From Clavibacter sp. VKM Ac-2873 (GTDB lineage: Bacteria; Actinomycetota; Actinomycetes; Actinomycetales; Microbacteriaceae): a stretch of 64,000 bases of DNA. A model generated the notes under the pieces. That model was not told where the DNA came from and ran no database searches. It saw nothing but the letters and a program-made list of their open reading frames with translations. Both the position numbers and the translations under genes were made by a program. The stretch lies in NCBI RefSeq assembly GCF_015351075.1, contig NZ_JADKRS010000001.1:1464876-1528875 (forward strand), in the 5' to 3' direction. Positions 40,536-49,380 of the stretch are shown here, piece after piece; within the stretch, counting starts at the first letter, position 1, and every line of letters begins with the position of its first letter.

Positions 40536-41861
40536 TCAGCGCGCGGCCTGCTCCGGCCGGATCCCGCCGGCCAGCGCCTGGTGCGCGCGCTGCGGACCGG
40601 GCGACCGGGTGAGCGCGGCCGCGATGGCGTCGAGCCCGGCGCGCTGCGTGCCCGTCGGGTTGAGCAGCGCCTTGGCCGCCTGGCGCAGCTCGGTGACGGT
40701 GGCGACGTTCGGGGCCAGCGCGATCCCGAGCCCGGCGTCCTCGAGGGCCGCGGCTCCCGCGAACTGGTCGGTCGAGAGCGGCAGCACGAGCATCGGGACG
40801 CCCGCCGTCGCCGCCTCGGTGACGGAGTTGTTGCCGCCGTGCGTGACGGCCAGGTCGGCGTGGCCGAGCAGCGTCACCTGCGGGAGGAAGGGGCGGACGA
40901 GCCAGTCCGACGGGATGTCGCCGAGGGCGTTCCGGTCGGTGGATCCGGTCGCGAGCGCCACGCGCACGTCGAGGTCGCGCAGGGCCGCGGCGATCCGGGC
41001 GAGCACGTCGTCGCGCACGGAGAGGAAGCTGCCGAGCGACACGTAGACGATGGGGTCGCCGCCGGCGTCGATCCAGTCCTGCACCTCCGCCTCGGGCGCC
41101 TCGCGGCGGACGGCCGAGCCGATGAACGCGTGCGGCGGCAGGAGCTCGGAGCGGTCGGGGTCGTGCAGCTCCTCGGGGTAGTTGAGCAGGAGCACGTCGC
41201 CGGCCTCCGCGAACGCGTCGCGGCTGGGCGGCATGTGCGGCGCGAGGATCGCCAGGGCGTCGTTCCACTGCGCCGTGAAGCGGTCCCGCACGCGCTCGCA
41301 CAGGGCGCGCAGCTCGTCGAGGTCCTCCTCCTCGGGCTCGAAGGCGGCGGGCCACGCGGGCGGGAAGCCGTAGACCTCGCCGCCGACCGGCAGCGCGCTC
41401 GGGTGGCCGAGCACGACGTCGGCGTGCCGGGTGCCCGAGGCGAGGAGGGCGAGGCGCGCGCTGAAGGCGAGGTGGTCGACGATCACCTGGTCGGGGCGCA
41501 CCTCGTCGAGGATCCGCTGCACGGCGCGCGCGGTCTCCACCGGCTCCCACAGCAGGTCGTCGCTGCGCGCCTCCGCCTGGAAGCGCAGGGTCTCGACCAT
41601 GCCGCGGCGCGTGGCGGCGAAGAAGCCGCGGAGGGCGTCGTCCTCGCCGGTCGGCTGGTCCTCGGCCTTGATGGTGCCGGGGTTGGATCCGCGGCCGAGG
41701 CGGAGGTCCACCCGCTCGAAGCCGGAGGCCTCGACGATGCCGGCGGTCGCGGATCCGGTCGCCACGACCACGCGCTCGCCGGCCTGCTGCCAGGCCGACG
41801 CGAGCGTGATGAGGGGGAAGAGGTGGGACGCGTAGTCCGGGCTGATGACGAGCAGGGTCAT
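40536..41861 (-). CDS. UGT/MGT-type glycosyltransferase (GT1-like)
   Basis: 441 residues. The N-terminal half starts MTLLVISPDYASHLFPLITLASAWQQAG, with acceptor-domain helices. The C-terminal half has the nucleotide-sugar site: IVYVSLGSFLSV, then PFLPQVTLLGHADLAVTHGGNNSVTEAATAGVPMLVLPLSTDQFAGAAALED. The HGGxNS-x-E and DQ blocks define GT1 enzymes, which use UDP- or dTDP-sugars on lipids or small molecules. It overlaps the upstream HEAT-GT gene by ATGA (41858-41861), implying a shared product. Acceptor unknown; a glycolipid or carotenoid glycoside is one guess. Confidence 0.9.
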   Translation of the reverse strand: MTLLVISPDYASHLFPLITLASAWQQAGERVVVATGSATAGIVEASGFERVDLRLGRGSNPGTIKAEDQPTGEDDALRGFFAATRRGMVETLRFQAEARSDDLLWEPVETARAVQRILDEVRPDQVIVDHLAFSARLALLASGTRHADVVLGHPSALPVGGEVYGFPPAWPAAFEPEEEDLDELRALCERVRDRFTAQWNDALAILAPHMPPSRDAFAEAGDVLLLNYPEELHDPDRSELLPPHAFIGSAVRREAPEAEVQDWIDAGGDPIVYVSLGSFLSVRDDVLARIAAALRDLDVRVALATGSTDRNALGDIPSDWLVRPFLPQVTLLGHADLAVTHGGNNSVTEAATAGVPMLVLPLSTDQFAGAAALEDAGLGIALAPNVATVTELRQAAKALLNPTGTQRAGLDAIAAALTRSPGPQRAHQALAGGIRPEQAAR

Positions 41862-44137
41862 GAGGCGCTGAGCTCCCAGAGGGTTCGGTCGTCGGCTGCG
41901 GCGACGTCGCGGTAGACGCGGGACAGGGTGCCCGCCATGGCCTGGATGGTGAAGGTGCGGGCGACCATGTCGCGCGCGCGGTCGGCGGCGGCCGCCGCTC
42001 CGGGGCCGGCCGCGATGTCGAGCGCGCGGGCGATCCCGGTGGCGAGCTCCGCGGGATCCGCCGTGTCGACGAGGAGGCCGGTCACGCCGTCCTCCACGTA
42101 GGTCGCGGGTCCGCCCGACGCGGGCGCGACGACGGGCAGGCCCATCGACATCGCCTCGAGGAGCGCGACGCCGAACTCCTCCTTGATGCTCGCGCACGCG
42201 TAGGCGCCGCCGGGGGCGCTCAGGCCGGGGCGGCCGTAGCGGACGGCGGCCAGCCAGCGCGTGACCGTGTCGTTGCCGCGGTGGCCGGCGAGCAGGAGGC
42301 CGTGGCGGGCCGCGTCCGCGGGGCCGTCGGCGTCGGGCACGGCCTCGAGGATCCGCGTGAGCTGCTCGCGCTCCTCGGGGCTCGGGGCGTCGAGGTCGCC
42401 GCCCACGATGAGGAGGTTGGCACGGGAGCGGAGCGCGGGATCCGCCGCCCAGACGTGCGCGAGCGAGGCCATGCCCTTGACCCGCGCGAGGCGCCCGACC
42501 GAGATGACGAGCGGCAGTCCGCGGCGCTCCTCGGGGAGGCCGGCGAGCAGGCGGTCGAGCTCGACGAAGGCGCGGGCGGGGGCGCCGTCCGCGTCGGCGC
42601 CGAGCAGGGCGTCGTCGCGCGAGCGCTCGATGGCGGAGACGTCGATGCCCTCGGCGACGACGCTGTGGCGCTCGGGGTGCGCGTCCACGTCGATGCCGAC
42701 GAGGCGGCGCATGTCGCGCTTCAGCTCGGGGCGCGGGAAGAGCACGGTGTGGGCGGCGTCGGCGGCCAGGCGCTGCACGAGCCGCACGCGGAACCAGTAG
42801 TGCTCGCGCGCGTCGACCGCGCCGAAGCCGTCGCGGGTGAGCGCGCCGGACCGGTCGAGCGCGTCGACCACGCCGTGCGGATCCGGCGCGACCGTGAAGA
42901 CGACCGGGATGCCGAGCTCGCGCGCGACCGTGGACGCGGCGAGCGTGCCGACGTCGGCCATGCGGAGGTGGACGGCGTCGACGCGGCCGGCGGCGCGCAG
43001 CACGCGGCGGATCCCCCGCTCGGCCTCGACGCGGTGCGGCCACGCCTCGGGCAGCGAGCGCGGGCCGCCGAGCATGGGGATGTGCGCGAAGACGTGGCCG
43101 TCGTCGCCGGCCGTGACGCGGGCGAGGGAGCCGAGGGCCTGGTCGGGGGTGCCGCGGGAGAGCGTGATGACGCGGTCGACGGGGCGGTCGGCGACGGCCG
43201 CCTCCGCCCCGAGCGGCGCGGCGGGCGGAGCGGCGACGACGGCGCGGCCGGGCGCGGGCGCGGGCGCCCCGTCGGCGGCCGCGGGCGCGACGAGCGCGTC
43301 GCCCAGCCGCACGAGGAGCGTCGCGATGCCGCCGTTGTCGCCCGCGCCGACGTGCGTGAGGCCGGCGTCGATGTCGGCGTGCAGGAAGAGCTGGACGACG
43401 GTGAGGCCGGGGCGCGCGGGCCGCGCGGCGAGGGATCCGTGGTCGCCGTCGCGGCGGGCGATGTCGAGCACGGCCAGGCGCGCGACCGCGGCCACCTCGT
43501 CGTCGCCGCGCGCGATGTCGGCGACGAGGGCCGCGATCGCCTCGCCCGCGGGCCGGTCGCCCAGCGCGGCGACCGCGGCGGACCGGGTGAGCGGACCCTC
43601 CGCGGCGGCGGGGGCGATGCGGAGGAGCACGCGCTCGGGGATCCGCCCGGGCACGAGGCCGATCGTCTCCACGAGGCGCGACCGGGCGTCGTCGCCCTGC
43701 ACGCCGAGCAGCGCGTTCTCGAGCGCCAGCGCGACGTGCTCGGGCGTCGACCCGGCCCACTGCTGCAGGGTGCGCTGCGCGAGCATGCCGGGGAAGCCGC
43801 CCTCGACCACCATCGCGACGAGGCCGGACACCGCGTCGAAGCGCGGCAGGCGGGTGCCGAACGCCCAGGCGGCGTGCTCGCGGATCCACCGGACGTCGTG
43901 GTCGAGGAGCGCGACGAGCGCGAGGTCGGCGGCCTCGTCGAAGACCTGGGCGAGCGCGTGGATGGCGGCGACGGCCGTGAGCTGGTCGGCGGGATCGGCG
44001 GCGGCGCGGGCGAGCAGGCGCACCGCGCGGCCGCCGCCGTCGCGGCTCGCGGCGACCGTGAGCTCGTCGGCCTCCTGCATCACGTCGAGGATGCGCGCGG
44101 CCTGCGCGACCTGGTCGAGGCTCGTCTGGATCCCCAT
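41858..44137 (-). CDS. HEAT-like repeat / GT4-type glycosyltransferase fusion
   Basis: 759 residues. Residues about 30-235 are helical HEAT-like repeats (LLDHDVRWIREHAAWAFGTRLP, RTLQQWAGSTPEHVALALENALLG, TRSAAVAALGDRPAGEAIAALVADIARG). From about 245 on is a GT-B glycosyltransferase: GLTVVQLFLHADIDAGLTHVGAGDNGGIATLLVRLG, then VDAVHLRMADVGTLAASTVARELGIPVVFTVAPDPH, ISVGRLARVKGMASL, and the donor site KEEFGVALLEAMSMGLPVVAPASGGPATYVEDGVTGLLV near 650-690. The GGIATL and HxRxAD-type features recall sucrose-synthase-like GT4 enzymes. The ATG at 44135-44137 has GGGG upstream. It is coupled to the GT1-like gene. Confidence 0.88.
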   Translation of the reverse strand: MGIQTSLDQVAQAARILDVMQEADELTVAASRDGGGRAVRLLARAAADPADQLTAVAAIHALAQVFDEAADLALVALLDHDVRWIREHAAWAFGTRLPRFDAVSGLVAMVVEGGFPGMLAQRTLQQWAGSTPEHVALALENALLGVQGDDARSRLVETIGLVPGRIPERVLLRIAPAAAEGPLTRSAAVAALGDRPAGEAIAALVADIARGDDEVAAVARLAVLDIARRDGDHGSLAARPARPGLTVVQLFLHADIDAGLTHVGAGDNGGIATLLVRLGDALVAPAAADGAPAPAPGRAVVAAPPAAPLGAEAAVADRPVDRVITLSRGTPDQALGSLARVTAGDDGHVFAHIPMLGGPRSLPEAWPHRVEAERGIRRVLRAAGRVDAVHLRMADVGTLAASTVARELGIPVVFTVAPDPHGVVDALDRSGALTRDGFGAVDAREHYWFRVRLVQRLAADAAHTVLFPRPELKRDMRRLVGIDVDAHPERHSVVAEGIDVSAIERSRDDALLGADADGAPARAFVELDRLLAGLPEERRGLPLVISVGRLARVKGMASLAHVWAADPALRSRANLLIVGGDLDAPSPEEREQLTRILEAVPDADGPADAARHGLLLAGHRGNDTVTRWLAAVRYGRPGLSAPGGAYACASIKEEFGVALLEAMSMGLPVVAPASGGPATYVEDGVTGLLVDTADPAELATGIARALDIAAGPGAAAAADRARDMVARTFTIQAMAGTLSRVYRDVAAADDRTLWELSAS

Positions 44138-44326
44138 GCTCGTGCCCCTTCTCGGGTCGGTGCTCCTCGGTCGGAGCCGGGATGCGCCTCGCGCGGGAGC
44201 GTCCGCTCCCGGGACAGCCACCCGGCCCTCGCGAGTATTCCCCAGTCTGCTGCGAGAACCCAACGGCGCCTCCCGGATGATCCGCCCGCCGGGGTCCCGC
44301 ACGACCCCGCGCGTACGCTGGCGACC

Positions 44327-45421
44327 ATGCCCCGCCCCGCCCCGACCGCCCCGCAGATCCGCTTCGGCATCGTCGGGAGCGGCTGGCGCAGCGCCTTCTT
44401 CCTGCGCATCGCGCGCGCCCTCCCGGAGCGCTTCGCCGTCACCGGGCTCGTGACCCGGAGCGCCGAGACGGGCCGCGCGCTCGAGGAGGAGTGGGGGATC
44501 CGCACCTTCCGCACGGCGGCCGAGCTGCTCGCCGCGGAGACGCCGTCGTTCGCGGTCGTGTCGGTGCCGCGAACGGCCGCGCCCGACGTGATCGCCGAGC
44601 TCGTCGACCGCGGCGTGGCCGTCCTCACCGAGACGCCGCCCGGCGAGACCGTCGCGGACCTCGAGCGGCTGGACGCGCTCGTGCGGCAGGGCGCGCGGAT
44701 CGAGGTCGCCGAGCAGTACCCGCTCTCGCCGCTGCTGGCCGCGCAGCTCGCGATCGCGGCCGGAGGCCGGCTCGGCCGGATCAGCCAGGCCCAGGTGGCG
44801 CAGTGCCACGACTACCACGGCATCCGCGTGATGCGGCGGGCCCTCGGCATCGGCTTCGAGGACGCGACCGTCACCGCGCAGCGCTTCTCGTCGCCGCTCG
44901 TCGCCGGGCCCGACCGCGACGGGGATCCCGTGCGCGAGGAGGTCGTGACGGCCGTGCAGACCACCGCGCGCTTCGACTTCGGCGACCGCCTCGGCGTCTA
45001 CGACTTCACCGACCGGCAGTACTTCTCCTGGATCCGCCGCAATCGGCTCCTCGTCCGCGGCGAGCGCGGCGAGATCGCCGACGAGCACGTGAGCTGGCTG
45101 CTCGACGCGACGACGCCCACGTGGGCCGACATCACGCGCGTCGAGACCGGGCAGGGCGGCAACCTCGAGGGCCACCACCTCCGCGGCCTGCTGCTCGGAT
45201 CCGAGTGGGTCTACGAGAACCCGTTCGCGCCCGGCCGGCTCGCGGACGACGAGATCGCGATCGCGCAGTGCCTCGTCGAGATGCACGCGCACGCGGCCGG
45301 CGGACCGTCCACGAACCCGCTCGCCGAGGCGTCGCAGGACCACCACCTCGCGCTCCTCATGCACGAGGCCGCGGCCACGGGGAAGCCCGTCCGCAGCACG
45401 CGGCGGGCGTGGGCGGACTGA
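44327..45421 (+). CDS. Gfo/Idh/MocA-like protein with altered EKP motif
   Basis: 364 residues. The Rossmann start is RFGIVGSGWRSAFFLRIARALPERF, and the segment after strand 5 reads VLTETPPGETV, where most family members have EKP(P/L). The catalytic Lys is thus replaced by Thr. The C-terminal domain keeps a plausible substrate site (CHDYHGIRVMRRALG, YDFTDRQYFSWIRRNRLLVRGERGEI). The Lys-to-Thr change suggests either a different catalytic scheme or a binding role. ATG 44327 is chosen. The gene is divergent from the HEAT-GT operon and could tailor the sugar used there (inference). Confidence 0.85.
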   Translation: MPRPAPTAPQIRFGIVGSGWRSAFFLRIARALPERFAVTGLVTRSAETGRALEEEWGIRTFRTAAELLAAETPSFAVVSVPRTAAPDVIAELVDRGVAVLTETPPGETVADLERLDALVRQGARIEVAEQYPLSPLLAAQLAIAAGGRLGRISQAQVAQCHDYHGIRVMRRALGIGFEDATVTAQRFSSPLVAGPDRDGDPVREEVVTAVQTTARFDFGDRLGVYDFTDRQYFSWIRRNRLLVRGERGEIADEHVSWLLDATTPTWADITRVETGQGGNLEGHHLRGLLLGSEWVYENPFAPGRLADDEIAIAQCLVEMHAHAAGGPSTNPLAEASQDHHLALLMHEAAATGKPVRSTRRAWAD

Positions 45422-45452
45422 GCCGACCGGGGAGCCGGCCGGCCGGCGCGGG

Positions 45453-46685
45453 TCAGCCCGCCAGGTGCCGCCGGATCGCCTCGACGCCGACCTCGACCTC
45501 GCGGAACGACGTGGTCAACGGGCTGAGCCCCAGGCGGAGGCCCGACGGCGCGCGGAAGTCGGGGATGACGCCCTCCTCCCACAGCGCGCCCACGATCTCG
45601 CGGAAGCGCGGGTGGTCGACGCTCACGTGGCTGCCGCGCCGCTCCTCCTCCCGCGGGCTCGCGACGCGGGCACCGAGCGGCACGAGGTCGCGGTCGACGA
45701 GGTCGAGCGCGAAGCCCGTGAGCGCGAGCGACTTGGCGCGGATGGCCGCCATGCCCGCCTCCTCGATGAGCTGGATCATGTCCTGCATCGCGAGCATGCC
45801 GACGATGGGCGGCGTGCCGCTGAGGAAGCGGCGGATCCCGTCGGCCGGCACGTACTCCGGCCCCATGGCGAACACGTCCTGCGCCCCCATCCAGCCCTGG
45901 ATCGGCTGGCGCAGCTCGGCCTGCAGGCCGCTGCGCACGTAGCCGTGCGCGGGCGCGCCGGGCCCGCCGTCGAGGTACTTGTAGCTGCACCCGACCGCGA
46001 GGTCGACGCCCCACGCGTCGAGCTCGGTGGGGATCACGCCGACCGAGTGGCAGGTGTCCCAGAGCACGAGCGCGCCGGCGTCGTGCACGATGCGCGTGAT
46101 CCCCGGCACGTCCGCGAGGAAGCCCGACCGGTACGCGACCTGGCTGAGGACCACGAGCGCGGTCCGCTCCCCCACCGCCTCGGCGACGAGACCCGGCGTG
46201 ACGCCGGCGTCGGGCGCGACCTCGATCCACCTGATGGTCATGCCGCACTCCTCCGCGACGCCCTCGAGCACGAAGCGGTCGGTCGGGAAGTTGTCGGTGT
46301 CGATCACGAGCTCGTCGCGGCCGGGCCGGGCGCGGACGGCGGCGCGGACGAGCTTGTAGAGGATCACCGTGGTCGAGTCGCCGACGAACGTCTGGCCCGC
46401 CGCGGCCCCGTACGCGACGCGGCCGAGGTCGTCGCCGATGCGCGTGGGCATCACCAGCCAGTCCTCGTCCCAGCCGCGGATGAGGCGGCCGCCCCACCGC
46501 TCCCGCACGAACGACGCCATGCGGTCGACGCTCGCGAGGGTCGGGCGGCCGAGCGAGTTGCCGTCGAGGTAGGCGACCACGTCGTCGGCCTGCACGAACA
46601 GCGCGCGGAACCGGGCGAGCGGGTCGCGCGCGTCGAGGTCGGCGGCGGTCGGGATGGGGCGGGCGGGCGTCGCGTCGGGTGTCAC
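45453..46685 (-). CDS. kynU: Kynureninase
   Basis: 410-residue PLP enzyme that cleaves kynurenine to anthranilate and alanine in tryptophan breakdown. Start GTG 46683-46685. YLDGNSLGRPT at the N-terminus, WDEDWLVMPTRIGDDLG, VIDTDNFPTDRFVLEG, WDTCHSVGVIPTELDAWGVDLAVGCSYKYLDGGPGAPA with the PLP Lys near 237, and GTPPIVGM match kynureninases closely. No kynA or kynB neighbour is present, so the gene may salvage host-derived kynurenine. It is convergent with the Gfo/Idh gene. Confidence 0.95.
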   Translation of the reverse strand: MTPDATPARPIPTAADLDARDPLARFRALFVQADDVVAYLDGNSLGRPTLASVDRMASFVRERWGGRLIRGWDEDWLVMPTRIGDDLGRVAYGAAAGQTFVGDSTTVILYKLVRAAVRARPGRDELVIDTDNFPTDRFVLEGVAEECGMTIRWIEVAPDAGVTPGLVAEAVGERTALVVLSQVAYRSGFLADVPGITRIVHDAGALVLWDTCHSVGVIPTELDAWGVDLAVGCSYKYLDGGPGAPAHGYVRSGLQAELRQPIQGWMGAQDVFAMGPEYVPADGIRRFLSGTPPIVGMLAMQDMIQLIEEAGMAAIRAKSLALTGFALDLVDRDLVPLGARVASPREEERRGSHVSVDHPRFREIVGALWEEGVIPDFRAPSGLRLGLSPLTTSFREVEVGVEAIRRHLAG

Positions 46686-46746
46686 CTCCGCAGCCTACGT
46701 TCCGCGCGGCGGGCTGCCCCGGTCGCCGGCGCGGGCGCCATGCCGG

Positions 46747-47985
46747 TCAGCCGGCCCGGAAGTAGTACGCGTCCGCGATCATCCCCGGCGCGGTCGCCCA
46801 GAGGCCGTCCGCGGCGCCCTCGATCGGGATCTCGATGACGACGTTGCCCGTCGCGGTGCCCTGCGGCTCGAGCAGCTTGTCGGCGTCCGTGAACGCGGGC
46901 GCCGGCGCCTGCACGAAGCTGTCGGCCGCCGAGTACTGCGAGCCATCCGAGGCGAGGAAGCCCACCGCGAGCTCGGAGAGCGGATCGCCCGTGCTCGACC
47001 CGAGGTACGTCGCGGTGACCGGGACGACCGCGTACTGCATGCCGTCGGCGGGGGGCCCGTTGGTCGGATCCGCCGCGAGGACCGCCGCCGTGGCGTCGAG
47101 GATCGGCGTGCCCAGCGTGATCTGCCACTCCGGGCCGTCGATGCCCTCGCCGGTGACGGGGGTGCCGATCGGCAGCGGGTCGTCGGGGCTCGTGCCGGGC
47201 AGCGCCGTGGCGCCGTCCCCGGAGGTGTCCGTGGGCTCGGGGGTCGCGAAGCCGGAGTCGGCGCCCGCGGACTCCACGGCGTCGGTCACCGAGCTGACGA
47301 ACGCGAACGTGTAGACGAACGCCAGCACGATGCTGAGGACGAAGCCGACGGCGCCGAGGATGAGGCCCGTGAGCGCCAGGGGCTTGCCGTCCATCCGCCG
47401 GGCGAGCGAGATGATGCCGAGCACCACCGCGACCAGCGCGGGCACGGCCGTGACGTAGTTCAGGAACGGGATCAACGCGCCCAGGACCCCGGCGATGCCG
47501 ACGACGAGCGCCGCGATGGCGAGGCCCTTTCCGCCGCGTGGACGCGGCGGCTCGCCGGAGACGTAGGGCGGGGCGGCGGCGTAGGGCGGGGCGGCGCCGT
47601 ACGGCGGGGCGGCGGCGGCCGGCGCGGCGTACGGCGGCGCGAAGGCGGGGCCGGATGCGCCCGCGGTCGTGGGATCCGACGGGACCGAGCCGGCGGCGGC
47701 ACCCGTCGCCCCCGCGGCTGCCGCGTCCGCGCCGGCCTCGTCGGCGGCAGGTTCCTCGGCGGCCGGTTCCTCGGCAGCCGGATCCTCGGCGGCCGGTTCC
47801 TCGGCAGCCGGATCCTCGGCGGCCGGTCCGGCGGTGTCCGCCGGGCCATAGGGGCTGACGGGCTCCGACGACGCGGCGTCCGACCCCGTCGCCCCGTCGT
47901 GCGCGTCCTCGTGCGCCGGGTCCTGGCCGCGCGGCTCGTCGGGGTGGGATCCGTCGGTCCGGTCGGGGTCGCGCTCATCGCTCAT
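46747..47985 (-). CDS. DUF4190/DUF4352-like membrane protein with acidic repeat region
   Basis: 412 residues. The N-terminal 150 are an acidic disordered region with AAEDPAAEEP repeats, then AAPPYAA-type repeats. Two membrane helices follow at about 155-230 (GLAIAALVVGIAGVLGALIPFLNYVTAVPALVAVVLGIISLARR and LALTGLILGAVGFVLSIVLAFVYTF), the usual DUF4190 pattern. The C-terminal 160 residues form an exported beta domain with a DUF4352-like look (YAVVPVTATYLGSSTGDP). Function unknown. The repeats come from a 15-bp tandem array (47741-47830). ATG 47983-47985. Confidence 0.82.
   Translation of the reverse strand: MSDERDPDRTDGSHPDEPRGQDPAHEDAHDGATGSDAASSEPVSPYGPADTAGPAAEDPAAEEPAAEDPAAEEPAAEEPAADEAGADAAAAGATGAAAGSVPSDPTTAGASGPAFAPPYAAPAAAAPPYGAAPPYAAAPPYVSGEPPRPRGGKGLAIAALVVGIAGVLGALIPFLNYVTAVPALVAVVLGIISLARRMDGKPLALTGLILGAVGFVLSIVLAFVYTFAFVSSVTDAVESAGADSGFATPEPTDTSGDGATALPGTSPDDPLPIGTPVTGEGIDGPEWQITLGTPILDATAAVLAADPTNGPPADGMQYAVVPVTATYLGSSTGDPLSELAVGFLASDGSQYSAADSFVQAPAPAFTDADKLLEPQGTATGNVVIEIPIEGAADGLWATAPGMIADAYYFRAG
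47741..47830. repeat. Six 15-bp tandem repeats in a coding region
   Basis: Units alternate between TCGGCGGCCGGTTCC and TCGGCAGCCGGATCC, with slight changes at the ends, so in pairs they form a 30-bp higher-order unit. On the minus strand they encode the AAEEP/AAEDP repeats of the membrane protein. Frame is preserved, so length can vary without loss of function. Confidence 0.85.
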
Positions 47986-48121
47986 GTGACGTTCCTAGCG
48001 GAGCGCACGACCCGAGCGGCAGGGTCACGGGCGAACCGCCCCGAAATGGGGGCGCATCCGACCGCCGGTGCGCCGCTCCGGTGCGCGTCGCGCGCCCGCG
48101 GGGGTCCGTTAACCTCAGGGC

Positions 48122-49363
48122 GTGCCCCTGCCCGCGTGGACCCCCGACGGCCCCGACCTCGTGATCCACGCCGAGAACCTCGAGGCCGTGCGCGCGCTGC
48201 CCGACGGCGCCTTCCAGCTCATCTACCTCGATCCGCCCTTCAACACCGGCCGCACGCAGGAGCGGCAGAACCTCACGGTCACCCGGACGCCGGATCCAGG
48301 ACCCGTGGCCGAGGCCGGTCCCTCGGCGGACGCCGGTCCCGACACCCTCTCCCCTGCGGCGCCCCCCGCACGCACGGCCGCCGCACCCGCCGCGGATCCG
48401 TCCGCCGGCGCCGCGACCGGTCCTGCTGCGGAGATCGCGTCCCCGGCCTCCCTCGCCCCCGCGAGCACCGCCACGCCCGAGCCGGTCCGTCCGCCGGGCG
48501 CGCGCCTCGGCTTCCACGGCCGCAGCTACGACTCCGTCAAGGGCATGCTCTACGGCTTCGACGACTCGTTCGCCGACTACTGGGACTTCCTCGAGCCGCG
48601 GCTGATCGAGGCCTGGCGGCTCCTGGATCCCACCGGCACCCTCTACCTGCACCTCGACTACCGCGAGGTGCACTACGCGAAGGTCGTGCTCGACGCGCTC
48701 TTCGGCCGCCGGTCGTTCCTCAACGAGATCGTGTGGGCCTACGACTACGGCGCGAAGTCCCGCCGCCGCTGGCCGGCGAAGCACGACACGATCCTCGTCT
48801 ACGTGAAGGACCCCGTCCGCTACCGCTTCGACTCCGAGGGCGTGGACCGCGAGCCGTACATGGCGCCCGGCCTCGTGACCCCCGAGAAGCGGGAGCGGGG
48901 CAAGCTGCCGACGGACGTCTGGTGGCACACGATCGTCTCCCCCACCGGCCGCGAGAAGACGGGCTACGCGACCCAGAAGCCGCTGGGCGTGCTCCGCCGC
49001 ATCGTGCAGGCGTCGAGCCGGCCCGGCGACTGGGTGCTCGACTTCTTCGCGGGATCCGGCACCACGGGGGCCGCGGCCCGCGAGCTCGGTCGCCGCTTCG
49101 TGCTCGTGGACGAGAACCCGCAGGCCATCGACGTCATGCGCGCGCGGCTCGCGGGCGACGGCATCGCCTTCGTGTCGTCGGGCACCGCCGCGAGCGCACC
49201 CGTCGACGCCCCCGGATCGCCGCCGGCCACGCCGACAGCGAAGCCGAGCCCGAGGCCGCCGAAGCCGGGGCCCCCGCCCGCGCCTCCGACCGCGCCTCCG
49301 ACCGCGCTTCCGACCGCGCCTGCGACCGCGCTTCCGACCGCGCCTCCGACCGCCGGCGGCTGA
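48122..49363 (+). CDS. Orphan DNA (adenine) methyltransferase, beta-class-like
   Basis: 413 residues from GTG 48122. Motif IV DPPF (37-40) precedes the AdoMet motif I FAGSG (309-313), the beta-class order shared with CcrM-type N6-adenine MTases. Between them are LGFHGRSYDSVKGMLYGFDDSFADYWDFLEPRL and IVSPTGREKTGYATQKPLGVLRRIV, as in this family. Residues about 55-125 are a Pro/Ala-rich insert, and the C-terminal 60 residues are a low-complexity tail from a 12-bp repeat. No restriction endonuclease lies beside it, so it is probably a regulatory or housekeeping methylase. Convergent with recQ. Confidence 0.9.
   Translation: MPLPAWTPDGPDLVIHAENLEAVRALPDGAFQLIYLDPPFNTGRTQERQNLTVTRTPDPGPVAEAGPSADAGPDTLSPAAPPARTAAAPAADPSAGAATGPAAEIASPASLAPASTATPEPVRPPGARLGFHGRSYDSVKGMLYGFDDSFADYWDFLEPRLIEAWRLLDPTGTLYLHLDYREVHYAKVVLDALFGRRSFLNEIVWAYDYGAKSRRRWPAKHDTILVYVKDPVRYRFDSEGVDREPYMAPGLVTPEKRERGKLPTDVWWHTIVSPTGREKTGYATQKPLGVLRRIVQASSRPGDWVLDFFAGSGTTGAAARELGRRFVLVDENPQAIDVMRARLAGDGIAFVSSGTAASAPVDAPGSPPATPTAKPSPRPPKPGPPPAPPTAPPTALPTAPATALPTAPPTAGG
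49279..49350 (+). repeat. Six 12-bp tandem repeats at the methyltransferase 3' end
   Basis: Variants of CGCGCCTCCGAC encode Thr-Ala-Pro-Pro/Leu-type four-residue repeats. The array is in frame and lies at the extreme C-terminus, so copy-number change would alter only the tail. Confidence 0.85.
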
Positions 49364-49380
49364 CCGCCGGTCGTCCAGCC

